Origin: CAWAHD01 sp963781785
GTDB lineage: Bacteria; Planctomycetota; Planctomycetia; Isosphaerales; Isosphaeraceae
Length of the DNA stretch: 64,000 bases
NCBI GenBank assembly: GCA_963781785.1
Contig: CAWAHD010000004.1
Coordinates: forward strand, 186,001 to 250,000
Reading direction: 5' to 3'
The notes below the pieces were generated by a model. That model had not been told where the DNA came from. It made no database searches and worked only from the letters and a program-made list of their open reading frames with translations. The position numbers and the translations under genes are program-made. This document shows positions 8,358 through 17,132 of the stretch, in pieces (position 1 is the stretch's first letter; each line of letters starts with the position of its first letter).

Positions 8358-9449
8358 ATGCTGCTGCTGCGAAAACCTCTGCTGCGATTGCTCATCGCCG
8401 GCGCGGCGCTCGTGGGTTGGTGTGCGCCGGCTCTGTCCCAAAAAACGCCGCGGATGCAAGAGAAAGGCCCCGCGTCGGCGTCGTCGAGACACTCCGTGCG
8501 GACCGACATTTCACTGGATGCGCAAGCGCGCCAGGCGGCCGAGCGCGCGATTCCCTACATCGAAAAGTATGGCACCGCCTGGATCAACGAGCGAAATTGT
8601 ATGGCGTGCCATTATGCCGGTTATATGCTCTGGTCGTTGCGCGATGCCGGCGAGCGCGGCTTTGGCATCGACAAGGGCAAGCTTGCCGAGTCGACCAACT
8701 GGGCAATCAACCAGACGGATGTCCACGGATTCGGCTACGAAGGCGCGGCGCAGATGTTGATCGCCCGCGATCGATCGGACCTGAGCGAAAACACCGTCAA
8801 GCGAATCGAGGCGATGCGCGACGTGATTATCAAGGGCCAGAAAAAAGACGGTTCCTGGGTACCAGGCGGCCAGCTCCCGGCCCAGAAGCGGCCGCTTTCC
8901 GAAACGAAGCAGGTGAGCACAATGCTGAGCATACTGGGCCTGGACTCGCTCGACCAACCGAGCCAAAGGGCCATCGCGTGTCGCGACAAGGGTCTCATGT
9001 GGCTCAAGAAGACCCCGCCCGACGGCCAGAATCAGCCGGTAAGCAGCGAGTGGTACGCGACGCGGTTGCTGATCGAGAAGAGGTTTGGCGATCCGAAACA
9101 GGTCGAAGCGATCCGCGAGCAGATTCTTGCGGCGCAGCAGCCCGACGGCGGCTGGGGCTGGCTTCGCGCGGACAAGAGCGACGCGTTCGGCACCGGCATA
9201 TCGGTCTACGCACTCAGCCAGGCAGCGGTACCGAGTTCGCATGCGGCCATTCAGAAGGCCTGGAAATTCCTGATCGAAACGCAGACTGACGATGGCTCCT
9301 GGATCGTGAGCGGCACGAAGAACGGCACCAAGGACAAGCCCCATCCTTTCAGCAGCTTCTGGGGCTCGACCTGGGCTTTGCTCGGCCTTTGCCATTCGCT
9401 ACCGGTCCACAATCCGCTGGGAAACCAGGCGCACTCCCGCGGATCATGA
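8358..9449 (+). CDS. Secreted terpene-cyclase/prenyltransferase-fold protein with a c-type haem motif
   Basis: This 363-residue protein opens with a signal peptide (LLRLLIAGAALVGWCAPALS). The body has the alpha/alpha-toroid repeats of squalene-hopene cyclase-like proteins: QKKDGSW, QPDGGWGW and QTDDGSWIV are the QW-type motifs. The catalytic DxDD of true cyclases is not seen. At residues 81-85 CMACH fits the CxxCH haem attachment motif. Planctomycetes encode many such secreted toroid proteins near cytochrome-like genes. Here it may be a periplasmic haem protein; its substrate is unknown. Confidence 0.75.
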   Translation: MLLLRKPLLRLLIAGAALVGWCAPALSQKTPRMQEKGPASASSRHSVRTDISLDAQARQAAERAIPYIEKYGTAWINERNCMACHYAGYMLWSLRDAGERGFGIDKGKLAESTNWAINQTDVHGFGYEGAAQMLIARDRSDLSENTVKRIEAMRDVIIKGQKKDGSWVPGGQLPAQKRPLSETKQVSTMLSILGLDSLDQPSQRAIACRDKGLMWLKKTPPDGQNQPVSSEWYATRLLIEKRFGDPKQVEAIREQILAAQQPDGGWGWLRADKSDAFGTGISVYALSQAAVPSSHAAIQKAWKFLIETQTDDGSWIVSGTKNGTKDKPHPFSSFWGSTWALLGLCHSLPVHNPLGNQAHSRGS

Positions 9450-9606
9450 CGCCGCGATGGGCGCGCGGTTGTCCGGGGCGAGACCGTCTTTGATCGGACC
9501 TGTCCCGCTTCCTGCATTCGGACCTCGCAGGGGCGAGGGACGTGCCGAAGCCGGGGTGTGGCCGGGGCGGGAGGTGGAGGGCAGGCGGGATCGGTGGCTG
9601 TATACT

Positions 9607-9840
9607 TTATTGTTCGGCGACTTGTTTGAGCACGATGAAATCACATTCCAAACCGTCGCTAATTGTCTTCGATACATGCCTGTGCCAGTGATCACTGGCG
9701 GCTTTCTCCGCATCGTCAGCGGTTTGCAGCAGAAATGCCGCCAGTTCACGTAGAATGGCAGGCGAAGCGGACAGGCTGATTTCACGCATCCGCTTCAACC
9801 CGTACTCACTTAATGTTTGGCTCTCGTATCCATAAATCAT
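9607..9840 (-). CDS. Small conserved-looking hypothetical protein
   Basis: This is a 77-residue protein (MIYGYESQTLSEYGLKRMRE...). The middle, PAILRELAAFLLQTADDAEK, is an amphipathic helix, and SDHWHRHVSKTI follows. It loosely recalls small Imm32-like immunity proteins, but I cannot confirm the family. There is no signal peptide or membrane segment and no clear operon partner. Confidence 0.5.
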   Translation of the reverse strand: MIYGYESQTLSEYGLKRMREISLSASPAILRELAAFLLQTADDAEKAASDHWHRHVSKTISDGLECDFIVLKQVAEQ

Positions 9841-10243
9841 TGCTCAACCCCAGTCGAGGATGTGGCATGGACCACGCACACCCCCAATAGAAATGGAAGT
9901 ACACGCAATGTAAAGTCCCGGGAACGGACGACCGAATGAACGATGCCAACCCGGTGCGGCGGCACCGCGTCCCCAGAGTCACAATCGGCTGACCTGGGCA
10001 CGGGCGATCCTGCATAAGACGTTGGGCCGAGTCGATGAGCCGATCACAAGCGCGCGACAACGGCCGTCGATCGGCGCCCGAGACGCGGCATCGGGTCGAC
10101 GGGCCCGGACGCGAAGGTGTGAGCGTGCGATGGTGATGATGTTGCGTCCCACGACGACCGAGGCCGTCAAATCCGGCTCGGTGGCTGCCTCGACTTTGAT
10201 CAGCCTATGCTTGGACACGATCGCCGCCGTGGCGACAGGCGCA
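9841..10243. other. Intergenic, no gene seen
   Basis: This gap of about 400 bp lies between two minus-strand genes. Open frames on both strands are arginine-rich and overlap each other, which is typical of non-coding high-GC DNA. No repeat or RNA gene was recognised. Confidence 0.45.
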
Positions 10244-11143
10244 TCACTCCGTGAGCTTTTTGCGGAAGGACGCGAGGCTCCGGCACGTCGCGGCGTGCTC
10301 GATCATGTCCTTCAAACGCGCGTCATCGCCGGTCGCCCTGATTTCGGTCTCGAGCGCTTCGGCCGCGGCGCCAAACCGCCGTACCAAGACTGTCATGAGG
10401 GCTTTGATTTCCCCTTCGCGCATTCCTTCGCGCATTCCTTCGCGCATCCCCTCGTCGGTCCACTCTTTCCTGAGCTCCTGCATCAGCGGTGATTCGATCA
10501 TGGCTTTTCGCCCTCCCAAGATCTCGAATAACGCATCGTCATTATACCGCAACCGCGCCAGGAATTGGGTGACGGCGAGCAGATTCTCGTGCTCAATGCG
10601 CGAGCCGACCTGGTCAATGCGAGCCCGGCATTCCCGAATGATCGGCTCCGGTGGCCCCTCGAATCGCGCCAACGGGACCCACGGAACAAGACCAACGTCG
10701 CCGGTCGCTAGCAGGTCCTCAGCCGGCACTTCCCACAGCTTGACGATTCGCCACGAAGCATCCCAGGTGGTGCAGCCCAGGCGGCTGTTCAACTTGATGG
10801 ATTCGACGGGCACCACATTTCCCCTGGGATAGAGGAAGAGGACCACGACCTCAGGGAGTACCTGGCGGCTGAGCCAGGAGAGCGCGATGTCGTCCATAAC
10901 CTGGCTGGCGACGCGGGCGTCGGGGTAGGTAGAGATTTCCAGTAGGTACGTATCGGGCTGGACTTCGCCCAAGTGCAGCACTTCGAGGAGACCATCGGGG
11001 AGCCGCCGGTGCTGGACGAGGTCGGTCTGCACGGGCTTCCACGACACGATGGCGGGCGCGCGAGCCATGCGCAGGATCGAGTCGCCGTGGTGCTGAATCT
11101 GGTATTTGCCGCACTTGTCATATTCGTGCATGGCGGTGGTCAC
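10244..11143 (-). CDS. Rpn/YhgA-like putative PD-(D/E)XK nuclease
   Basis: The protein has 299 residues. The N-terminal half shows a core resembling restriction-like nucleases of the Rpn (recombination-promoting nuclease) or cyanobacterial/planctomycete DUF4351-type group: GLLEVLHLGE, then TYLLEISTYPDARV, then VVLFLYPRG. The C-terminal third holds a perfect short repeat, GMREGMREGMREGE, which is frequent just before the last helices of this group. The set suggests DNA cleavage linked to recombination or mobile DNA, in keeping with the mobile-element zone that starts next door. Confidence 0.65.
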   Translation of the reverse strand: MTTAMHEYDKCGKYQIQHHGDSILRMARAPAIVSWKPVQTDLVQHRRLPDGLLEVLHLGEVQPDTYLLEISTYPDARVASQVMDDIALSWLSRQVLPEVVVLFLYPRGNVVPVESIKLNSRLGCTTWDASWRIVKLWEVPAEDLLATGDVGLVPWVPLARFEGPPEPIIRECRARIDQVGSRIEHENLLAVTQFLARLRYNDDALFEILGGRKAMIESPLMQELRKEWTDEGMREGMREGMREGEIKALMTVLVRRFGAAAEALETEIRATGDDARLKDMIEHAATCRSLASFRKKLTE

Positions 11144-11296
11144 CGGGTTGCGGACAGTCGCCCGTGATCATTGGCGGTCGTCAACTGGTCCATCCTTCAG
11201 CGTTTCGAGCCCGACCGCAACAGGGCCGGACAAAAAACCCCGCGTCTGGTACACGCCACAAACCCCTAGCCCGATTGGAGAGTAAGGCCAAAGATC

Positions 11297-11532
11297 GCAG
11301 ACACCCAGACAGAAAGGTCGCAGACACCCAGACAGGACAGAAGGTCGCAGACACCCAGACAGTGCCGGCTCCATGATAGAGAGAACCACGCGGTGAGCAC
11401 CCAGAGATCGCAGACACCCAAGAAGATCGCAGACACCCAGACAGTGCCGGCTCTATGATAGAGAGAACCACGCGGTGAGCACCCAGAGATCGTAGATACC
11501 CAGAGGTCGCAGACGCCCAGACAGTGCCGGCT
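11297..11532 (-). repeat. Repeat array with GCAGACACCCAG core (plus-strand reading)
   Basis: At least six or seven copies of GCAGACACCCAG occur here, several as TCGCAGACACCCAGACAG. They are embedded in larger units with CGGCTCNNTGATAGAGAGAACCACGCGGTGAGCACCC-like filler (two good copies at about 11368 and 11449, one weaker at about 11531). The same core, in the opposite orientation, forms the arrays at 16.7-18.7 kb. No coding frame is plausible. Confidence 0.75.
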
Positions 11533-11806
11533 CCCTGATCGAGAGAGCCACGCGATGAGCACAGGGTCATCCACTCGCGCAGCCAGCTCGCGGCAACTGG
11601 ATGTCGATTGAGTGCGCGACCCACGAAGGCCGGCGAACAAAACCAGCCAGGCGTTCTCGGCACTGCTCGCCTGTTTCGGCGGAGCGCAGTACGTCGCGGT
11701 CCACACGCTCGCTGGCACGCGTCCCGCGCGCGGTCATGCTTCGAGACGCTTAAACGCAGCCGGCCCTGAACTCAGATCGGCCGCCGCACTGCATCAATCC
11801 GCTTGC

Positions 11807-13024
11807 TTAAACAAAGGCGGCTTGAGCGGCTGCCTTTCCCTGAAACCACCGTCGCGAGCAACCCGGCGCGGCCCGCGCGAGCGAACTGGCGCGACCGGCC
11901 GCTTGCTTGAACATGCGGCCGAATTCGCACACGGTCTTCACCCAATTCGATCGATCGAGACCCAGCCGGTCGAGGATCGGAGCCAGGTTGTCCGGGATTG
12001 CCCCGCATTTGTTCTCACGGATCTCCCGGCCGGTCCAATCGAGCAGCATGATGTACTTTTGGGTGTCGATCGGCAGAAACCCCTGATCCGACGCACGAGC
12101 ACGCAGACCACCGACTGATCGAGCGCCGAGCTGGACAGTCGGCATGAGGTCGCCGGGAGGGGAAGGTGCCGCACAAACTTCGGGCTCGTGACGACTGGGA
12201 ATTGTTGGGTCCGTTGCTTGAGCCGTTTCTTGAGGTGAAGACAGCGAGTGCTCGGCGCGCGGCACTGTGGGTACCGCGTCCGTCTCTTGCAGTGTCAACT
12301 CGCAAAGCCAGGGTTCGGGAGGACCGCAAGTGTCGATACCGCTCTCCGCGCGCGATGATGACGGAGCGGCCGAATATTCGGCCAGGCTACGGATGCGGTC
12401 GAAGCCCGACGTGAACTGCGACTCCTCCGGAGTGGCCGCGATCCCGGCCCGGACCGGGTTGAGATCGACGTAAACACTACAAGCCAGTAGTGCAGACTCA
12501 TCGAGCAAGGGCTGTGATTTGAACCGCCCGGCCCAGAATCTTCCGAATGAGCCCTCCTCGTGATTGGCCTTGCGGGCGACCCATTCGCACAAGCACCGCA
12601 TGAACCAGGAAAGGCTCGCGAGCCGCGACCGCAGAATCGCCAGGCGATCGGCATCAGCGGCGAGCATGGCCACGTCGTGGCCGTCCGGCTCATTTGGCTC
12701 GCCAGTCCGCTCGTCGCGCTGGGGAAAGAGCTTGCGCCATCGGATCGCGACCTCAAGATCGGACCACTCTCGGGCGACGTCGGGTCGATTGCGAAGTACA
12801 ATGTGTAAGTGGTTGCTCATTACGGCATAATCGCAAACCTCAACTCCGAAAAGCCCTGCAAGTTGCCGAAGCCGGTCGAGAACCCAGTCCTTCCGGTGGC
12901 TGTAATCCTGCCCCGTGTACGAGTCGGCACCGCAGAGGAAAGCTCTTCGAACGCAACGAGCGATGCAGTGGTAAACGCCAACACGTTCTTCATCGACGAT
13001 GTCGCGGCGGGCGTAGGCAGGCAT
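11807..13024 (-). CDS. REP-associated tyrosine transposase (RAYT, Y1_Tnp/IS200-like)
   Basis: The start at 13024 gives MPAYARRDIVDEERVGVYHC; the frame is open further upstream, but that part is repeat sequence. HUH-transposase signatures are visible: the N-terminal strand GVYHCIARCVRRAFLCG, the HxH metal motif in VMSNHLHIVLRNRPD, and the late helix YVDLNPVRAGIA with the nucleophile tyrosine. A long C-terminal tail of about 170 residues ends in a basic helical region. RAYTs move or maintain palindromic REP elements in the genome. Here a palindrome (13104-13123) lies just upstream and inverted repeat arrays lie on both sides. Confidence 0.85.
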   Translation of the reverse strand: MPAYARRDIVDEERVGVYHCIARCVRRAFLCGADSYTGQDYSHRKDWVLDRLRQLAGLFGVEVCDYAVMSNHLHIVLRNRPDVAREWSDLEVAIRWRKLFPQRDERTGEPNEPDGHDVAMLAADADRLAILRSRLASLSWFMRCLCEWVARKANHEEGSFGRFWAGRFKSQPLLDESALLACSVYVDLNPVRAGIAATPEESQFTSGFDRIRSLAEYSAAPSSSRAESGIDTCGPPEPWLCELTLQETDAVPTVPRAEHSLSSPQETAQATDPTIPSRHEPEVCAAPSPPGDLMPTVQLGARSVGGLRARASDQGFLPIDTQKYIMLLDWTGREIRENKCGAIPDNLAPILDRLGLDRSNWVKTVCEFGRMFKQAAGRASSLARAAPGCSRRWFQGKAAAQAAFV

Positions 13025-13103
13025 GGGCGGCTCCGGGTGTGAGCAGGTGCGCGACACAAGCGCTCTGTTCGTATCAACAGAAGTGGACAGAATACCACAA
13101 CCT

Positions 13104-13123
13104 TCCGGATTGTCAAGCATCCG
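13104..13123. repeat. REP-like palindrome, copy 1
   Basis: CCGGATTGTCAAGCATCCGG is a hairpin with CCGGAT/ATCCGG arms and an 8-base loop. It begins a longer repeat (CCTTC, palindrome, AGTAAGA, ACCTTCGCCCAGGG) that is cut by the nested insertions at 13144 and continues at 16351. A second copy is at 16524-16543. Confidence 0.7.
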
Positions 13124-13143
13124 GAGTAAGAAACCTTCGCCCA

Positions 13144-14927
13144 GGGGTGCACGACGGTCTTTGCGCAGCAAAGTGGTTTTCGTTATGATGCGGTCGGGAA
13201 TGCCGTTTCGTCTGGAGTCGCAACTACTGGAAGGAGCCAGGGATGGCACGCGTCAAGGAACCGGCGGTCGTCAAGGATGAACTGGAAAACCTGTTGGGTG
13301 GCCTCGCCAAAGAGTTGAATCGGCGCGTCTACGGCGACGGTGGCGTCCCGTGGGGTACTAAATTCGCCGACATCGAGGAACTCGCCGTCCAGATCGGTCA
13401 GGAGATTTCCCGGGAGATGATCGAACAGGCAGTCGGTCGGCAAGCAGAGGACGTTCCTCCCGAGGCCGAAAGTTGCAGTGGGTGCGGCGGCTCGGTTGAA
13501 CCGGCCGATGCTTACGAACCCAGGGGCGTGCAGACCCGAGTCGGCACGGCCCAATGGAACGAGCCCAAACGTTACTGCCGCAAATGCCGGGCAGCTTTTT
13601 TTCCCTCAGTCCCGCGCCTCGGGATTGATCAGGGGAATTACAGTCCCGAGGTGTTGAAGGCGATCGTTTACGCGGGTACGCAGTTCACGTCGTTCGCCCA
13701 GGGCAGTGGCGCGCTCAATGCGTTGGGCGGGTTGAGCGTCGCCACCAAGCAAGTGGAACGGATCACGGAAAAAATTGGGTGGGAACGTGTTGAACAGCGT
13801 GATCAGGCCGTTGATGAGTTTTTAGCGTTACCGCTGATGGACCGCTGCAAATCACCGGTCGCAAATCCCCCGCCCCCATCGACTGTGGCGACCGTGATGA
13901 TGGACGGTGGTCGCCTACAAATCCTCGATCGCAGCAAGTGTGATACTGATCAGACCGCGACCGCCGATGACGATCCATGCGATCGGAATGGGCACTGGCG
14001 TGAGGATAAGATCGGTTTGCTGATGACGATGACCAGCAAGGTCTCAGTCAGCGATCCGTGCCCGGAAATCCCGGAGAATTTCGTCGATCCGACGCGGATA
14101 CTCAAGCTCACGCGCGAGATCAAGGGGCACGTCGGAGGAGCCAAGGATGAATCAGCCGAGTCGCTCGCGCCGGAAACCAACTCGGCGGCCGAGGAGGAAC
14201 AGCACCAGGACGCGGAGACCGCAAGACCCAAGCCACGGGTGCGCACGATGGTCGCGACGCGGGAGCGAGCCCAGCGATTTGGAGAAATCTTGGCCTGGGC
14301 CGCGTGGGCGCGAGGCTTCGCGGTCGCGGCTCGGAAGGCATTCGTCGCCGACGGTGCGACGGCCAATTGGACGATCCAGAAGCAATGGTTCAGCGACTAT
14401 ATTCCGATTCTGGATTTCATCCATGCGCTGTCGTATGTGTTCGCGGCAGCCATCGCGGGCCGGGGATTTCGAGCAGGCTGGGAAGTGTATACGGCCTTGA
14501 TTCAGCAGGTTTGGAGCGGTCGTGTTGAAGAGGTAATCTCGGCGCTCGAGATTCGACAATCGGAGTTGGGAACCCCCGAAGAAGCAGACGGTGAAACCAC
14601 CCCTCGCCGCGTCGTCGCCGACGCTTTGAGCTATCTGCGTAACAACAAGGATAGGATGCGTTACGATCAGTATCGAACGGCCGGATTACCGATCACGTCA
14701 AGTCACATGGAATCGACGGTGAAGATGTTCAACCGACACGTCAAGGGAACGGAGAAATTCTGGTCGGAGAAGGGTGCCGAAGCGATCTTGCAATTACGCG
14801 CCGATCATCTGAGTGAGACAGAGCCCCTCAAGACATTCTGGGAAGACAGGCAAGAAGCAGCATCGGGGCGCCGGTATTATCGACGTACAGGCTGAACGCC
14901 GTGGGCTACAATCCCGGTCGTGCACCC
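13144..14927 (+). mobile_element. ISKra4-like insertion sequence
   Basis: The ends are inverted copies of GGGTGCACGAC (13144-13154 and, reversed, 14917-14927), followed by weaker similarity. The left flank is TTCGCCCAG. If the later IS256 insertion is removed, the right flank is also TTCGCCCAG, giving a 9-bp target duplication. The element is 1784 bp and carries one intact transposase gene. Confidence 0.75.
13243..14895 (+). CDS. ISKra4-like family transposase
   Basis: This is an intact 550-residue DDE transposase. A zinc-ribbon-like CSGCGGS...YCRKC lies near residues 78-115. Likely catalytic acids are in VMMDGGRLQI, FVADGATANW and SSHMESTVKM. The helical stretch LRADHLSETEPLKTFW near the C-terminus is typical of this group. 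It resembles transposases annotated ISKra4-like in planctomycetes; the exact family needs an ISfinder comparison. The start has GGAAGGAG upstream. Confidence 0.8.
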   Translation: MARVKEPAVVKDELENLLGGLAKELNRRVYGDGGVPWGTKFADIEELAVQIGQEISREMIEQAVGRQAEDVPPEAESCSGCGGSVEPADAYEPRGVQTRVGTAQWNEPKRYCRKCRAAFFPSVPRLGIDQGNYSPEVLKAIVYAGTQFTSFAQGSGALNALGGLSVATKQVERITEKIGWERVEQRDQAVDEFLALPLMDRCKSPVANPPPPSTVATVMMDGGRLQILDRSKCDTDQTATADDDPCDRNGHWREDKIGLLMTMTSKVSVSDPCPEIPENFVDPTRILKLTREIKGHVGGAKDESAESLAPETNSAAEEEQHQDAETARPKPRVRTMVATRERAQRFGEILAWAAWARGFAVAARKAFVADGATANWTIQKQWFSDYIPILDFIHALSYVFAAAIAGRGFRAGWEVYTALIQQVWSGRVEEVISALEIRQSELGTPEEADGETTPRRVVADALSYLRNNKDRMRYDQYRTAGLPITSSHMESTVKMFNRHVKGTEKFWSEKGAEAILQLRADHLSETEPLKTFWEDRQEAASGRRYYRRTG

Positions 14928-14982
14928 TTCGGGCCTGTAAATCTTTTTGTGTCAACGCAGGTGGGAACGACTTTTGCGTGGG

Positions 14983-15480
14983 TCAGTTTCGAGCGAGGGG
15001 CGGGAGCCGATCCTCGAAGATGATCGCGAAGTGATTCAGCGCTTCTCTCCATTTGGGAATTGGCAGCGTCCACTTCTTGGACGCCTCGTGGATCGCCATG
15101 TAGACCAGCTTCAGCGCTGACTCCTCATTCGGGTACTGCTTGCGGTTCCGCGTGAACTTGCGGATCACGCTGTTCACCGACTCGATGGCATTGGTCGTAT
15201 AGATCGCCCTGCGAATCGCCGGCGGGAACTCAAACATAGCCGCGATGTCCGGCCACTTCAAACGCCACTGCTTGACGATGGTCGGATATTTCTCACCCCA
15301 AGCTTGAGCAAAAGCGTCCAGCGATTCTTCGGCTTCAGTGACCGTCGGGGCCTGGTAGATCTTTTTCAGGTCCACTATGACCTGGTCGCTGTCTTTGTCC
15401 ACCACGTACTTCAGCGCAGCTCGCACCAGATGCACGATGCACAGTTGCACCTTGGCTTCCGGGTATGCTGCGCAGAGCAC
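14983..15480 (-). CDS. IS256-family transposase, C-terminal part (frameshifted)
   Basis: Continuous with the N-terminal part if one G is added at about 15481, which restores GFPE-VLCAAYPEAKVQ. This part carries the rest of the catalytic domain, including the final acidic residue in TTNAIESVNSVIRKFTRNR and the usual C-terminal AIIFEDRLP. Together the halves give a normal length of about 430 residues. Confidence 0.8.
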   Translation of the reverse strand: MLCAAYPEAKVQLCIVHLVRAALKYVVDKDSDQVIVDLKKIYQAPTVTEAEESLDAFAQAWGEKYPTIVKQWRLKWPDIAAMFEFPPAIRRAIYTTNAIESVNSVIRKFTRNRKQYPNEESALKLVYMAIHEASKKWTLPIPKWREALNHFAIIFEDRLPPLARN

Positions 15481-16268
15481 TCGGGGAAACCTGAGAGGCC
15501 GTCCATGCAGGCGATGAAGATGTCCTTCAGGCCACGATTCTTCAGATCGGTCAAGCATGATAACCAAAATCTGGCCCCTTCGGTTTCGCCGAGCCAGAGG
15601 CCCAAAAGTTCCTTGCGGCCCTGTATATTCACCCCCAGGACCACGTACATTGTCTGAGGCGAAACTCGACCATTGGCACCACGCACATGCACCACGATGC
15701 CGTCGAGATAGACGATCGGCCAGACCGGGTCGAGCTGCCGGGTGCGCCACGCGGTCACTTGCGCGTCGAGGTCGGCGGTGATCTCCGAGACCAGCGTCGG
15801 CGACACATCGACGCTATAAAGTTCTTTCACGACTTCCTGAATATCCCGAGTGGTCATCCCTTTGGCATAGAGTGCGAGAATCTTCTCGTCGAACCCGGTC
15901 AATCGACGTTGATGTTTGAGGATCAACTGGGGCTCGAAAGTGCCATCGCGATCGCGCGGAGTCGCGATCATGATCTTGCCGAGATCGCCTTGCACGGTCT
16001 TTTCGGAACGACCATTGCGACGATTCTTCGCACGGGGTTTACACGGCGGGTCAGCAAAAGGATCCGCGACGCCCGGCACCAACGGGTCCTCAGCGGCCCC
16101 AGGCAACTGTTTGCGGCCGAGGTGAACGTCCATTTCGGTATCGAGCATGCGCTCGAGAGCCGAGCCCATCATGAGCTTGAGGAGGCCGTTCAGCTCCGCG
16201 AGTGTCGTGGCCTGCGAGGCGATCTCGCGTGCCAACTGTTCGGCCTTGCCTGTCAAAATCGCGTCCAT
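15411..16268 (-). CDS. IS256-family transposase, N-terminal part (frameshifted)
   Basis: The protein starts MDAILTGKAEQLAREIASQ. Mutator-type (IS256) features are clear: LERMLDTEMDVHLG, the basic block NRRNGRSEKTVQGD, then two catalytic aspartates in VYLDGIVVHV and FIACMDGLSGFPE. From about 15480 the frame runs into CSAQHTRKPRCN and a stop at 15411, so the last 22 residues or so are out of frame. Confidence 0.85.
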   Translation of the reverse strand: MDAILTGKAEQLAREIASQATTLAELNGLLKLMMGSALERMLDTEMDVHLGRKQLPGAAEDPLVPGVADPFADPPCKPRAKNRRNGRSEKTVQGDLGKIMIATPRDRDGTFEPQLILKHQRRLTGFDEKILALYAKGMTTRDIQEVVKELYSVDVSPTLVSEITADLDAQVTAWRTRQLDPVWPIVYLDGIVVHVRGANGRVSPQTMYVVLGVNIQGRKELLGLWLGETEGARFWLSCLTDLKNRGLKDIFIACMDGLSGFPECSAQHTRKPRCNCASCIWCELR

Positions 16269-16346
16269 GCGACAGTCTCCGTAAGGTAAGTAGGTTAGGG
16301 TGAGATAACCGATTCCTTACGTTGACACAATATTTCTTACAGGCTC

Positions 16347-17119
16347 CACCCTTCGCCCAGGGTGCGATGTGCAGGGCGATCGCAGACGCCGACGCGAGCT
16401 GACGCGCGTCCCAAGAGCGCTCGCTGCACACGGCCACGTTCACGTCAGGACAAGACGAAAAATGGGTGTCTCGCCTTCCTTTCACGTCAGGACAAGACGA
16501 AAAATGGGTGTCTCGCCTTCCTTCCGGATTGTCAAGCATCCGGAGTAAGAGACCTTCGCCCAGGGTGCGATGTGTAGGGCGATCGCAGACGCCGACGCGA
16601 GCTAACGCGCGTCCCAAGAGCGCTCGCTGCACGGCCGCGGCCACGTTCACGTCACGACAAGACGAAAAATGGGTGTCTCGCCTTCCTGGGCTTCCGAAGG
16701 AGACGAACAGTGCGGGTCTGCCTTCCCTGGGTGTCTGCCATCCCTCCTGGGTGTCTGCCATCCCTCGCTGCACGGCCGCGGCCACGTTCACGTCGGGACA
16801 AGACGAAAAATGGGTGTCTCGCCTTCCTGGGCTTCCGAAGGAGACGAACAGTGCGGGTCTGCCATCCCTGGGTGTCTGCCATCCTCTGCCATCCCCCGGC
16901 CACGTTCACGTCAGGACAAGACGAAAAATGGGTGTCTCGCCTTCCTGGGCTTCCGAAGGAGACGAACAGTGCGGGTCTGCCTTCCCTGGGTGTCTGCCAT
17001 CCCCTCTGGGTGTCTGCCATCCCCTGGGTGTCTGCCATCCCTGGGTGTCTGCCATCCTCTGCCATCCCTGGGTGTCTGCCATCCCTGCTGGGTGTCTGCC
17101 ATCCCTGGGTGTCTGCCAT
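16347..17119 (+). repeat. Complex repeat region with CTGGGTGTCTGCC array
   Basis: From the left, this region holds the remainder of the repeat cut by the nested insertions, then a second full copy of about 170 bp (16521-16690), then three longer units at about 16641, 16782 and 16900 sharing ACAAGACGAAAAATGGGTGT and TTCCGAAGGAGACGAACAGT. Last come about ten copies of GGGTGTCTGCCAT, spaced 13-28 bp and densest at 16985-17119. Open frames here are by-products of the repeat and I do not call genes. Confidence 0.8.
16524..16543. repeat. REP-like palindrome, copy 2
   Basis: This is identical to the palindrome at 13104-13123, with the same flanks (CCTTC before, AGTAAGAGACC after). Its sequence past TTCGCCCAGGG shows what the first copy looked like before the insertions. 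Confidence 0.7.
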
Positions 17120-17132
17120 GAATGGCACGAGG

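Larger units (their letters stand above)
14932..16346 (-). mobile_element. IS256-family insertion sequence with 9-bp target duplication
   Basis: The element runs from GGCCTGTAA at 14932 to the inverse of GAGCCTGTAA at 16346; its terminal repeats share GCCTGTAA and GTGTCAACG over about 30 bp. Both flanks are CACCCTTCG (14923-14931 and 16347-16355), an exact 9-bp duplication. The left copy overlaps the end of the ISKra4-like element, so this insertion is the younger of the two. Confidence 0.9.

Noticed and set aside
11164..11718. Minus-strand frames with GVCDLWV repeats
   Set aside because: Same reason: translation of the GCAGACACCCAG array in all frames.
13025..13249. 75-residue N-terminal extension of the RAYT
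   Set aside because: It lies over the REP-like palindrome and repeat sequence; the RAYT family starts at MPAYARRD.
16727..17119. CRISPR-like array of GGGTGTCTGCCAT repeats
   Set aside because: Spacing is irregular (13-28 bp), spacers are not unique, and no cas gene is present. The core occurs in inverse arrays far apart.
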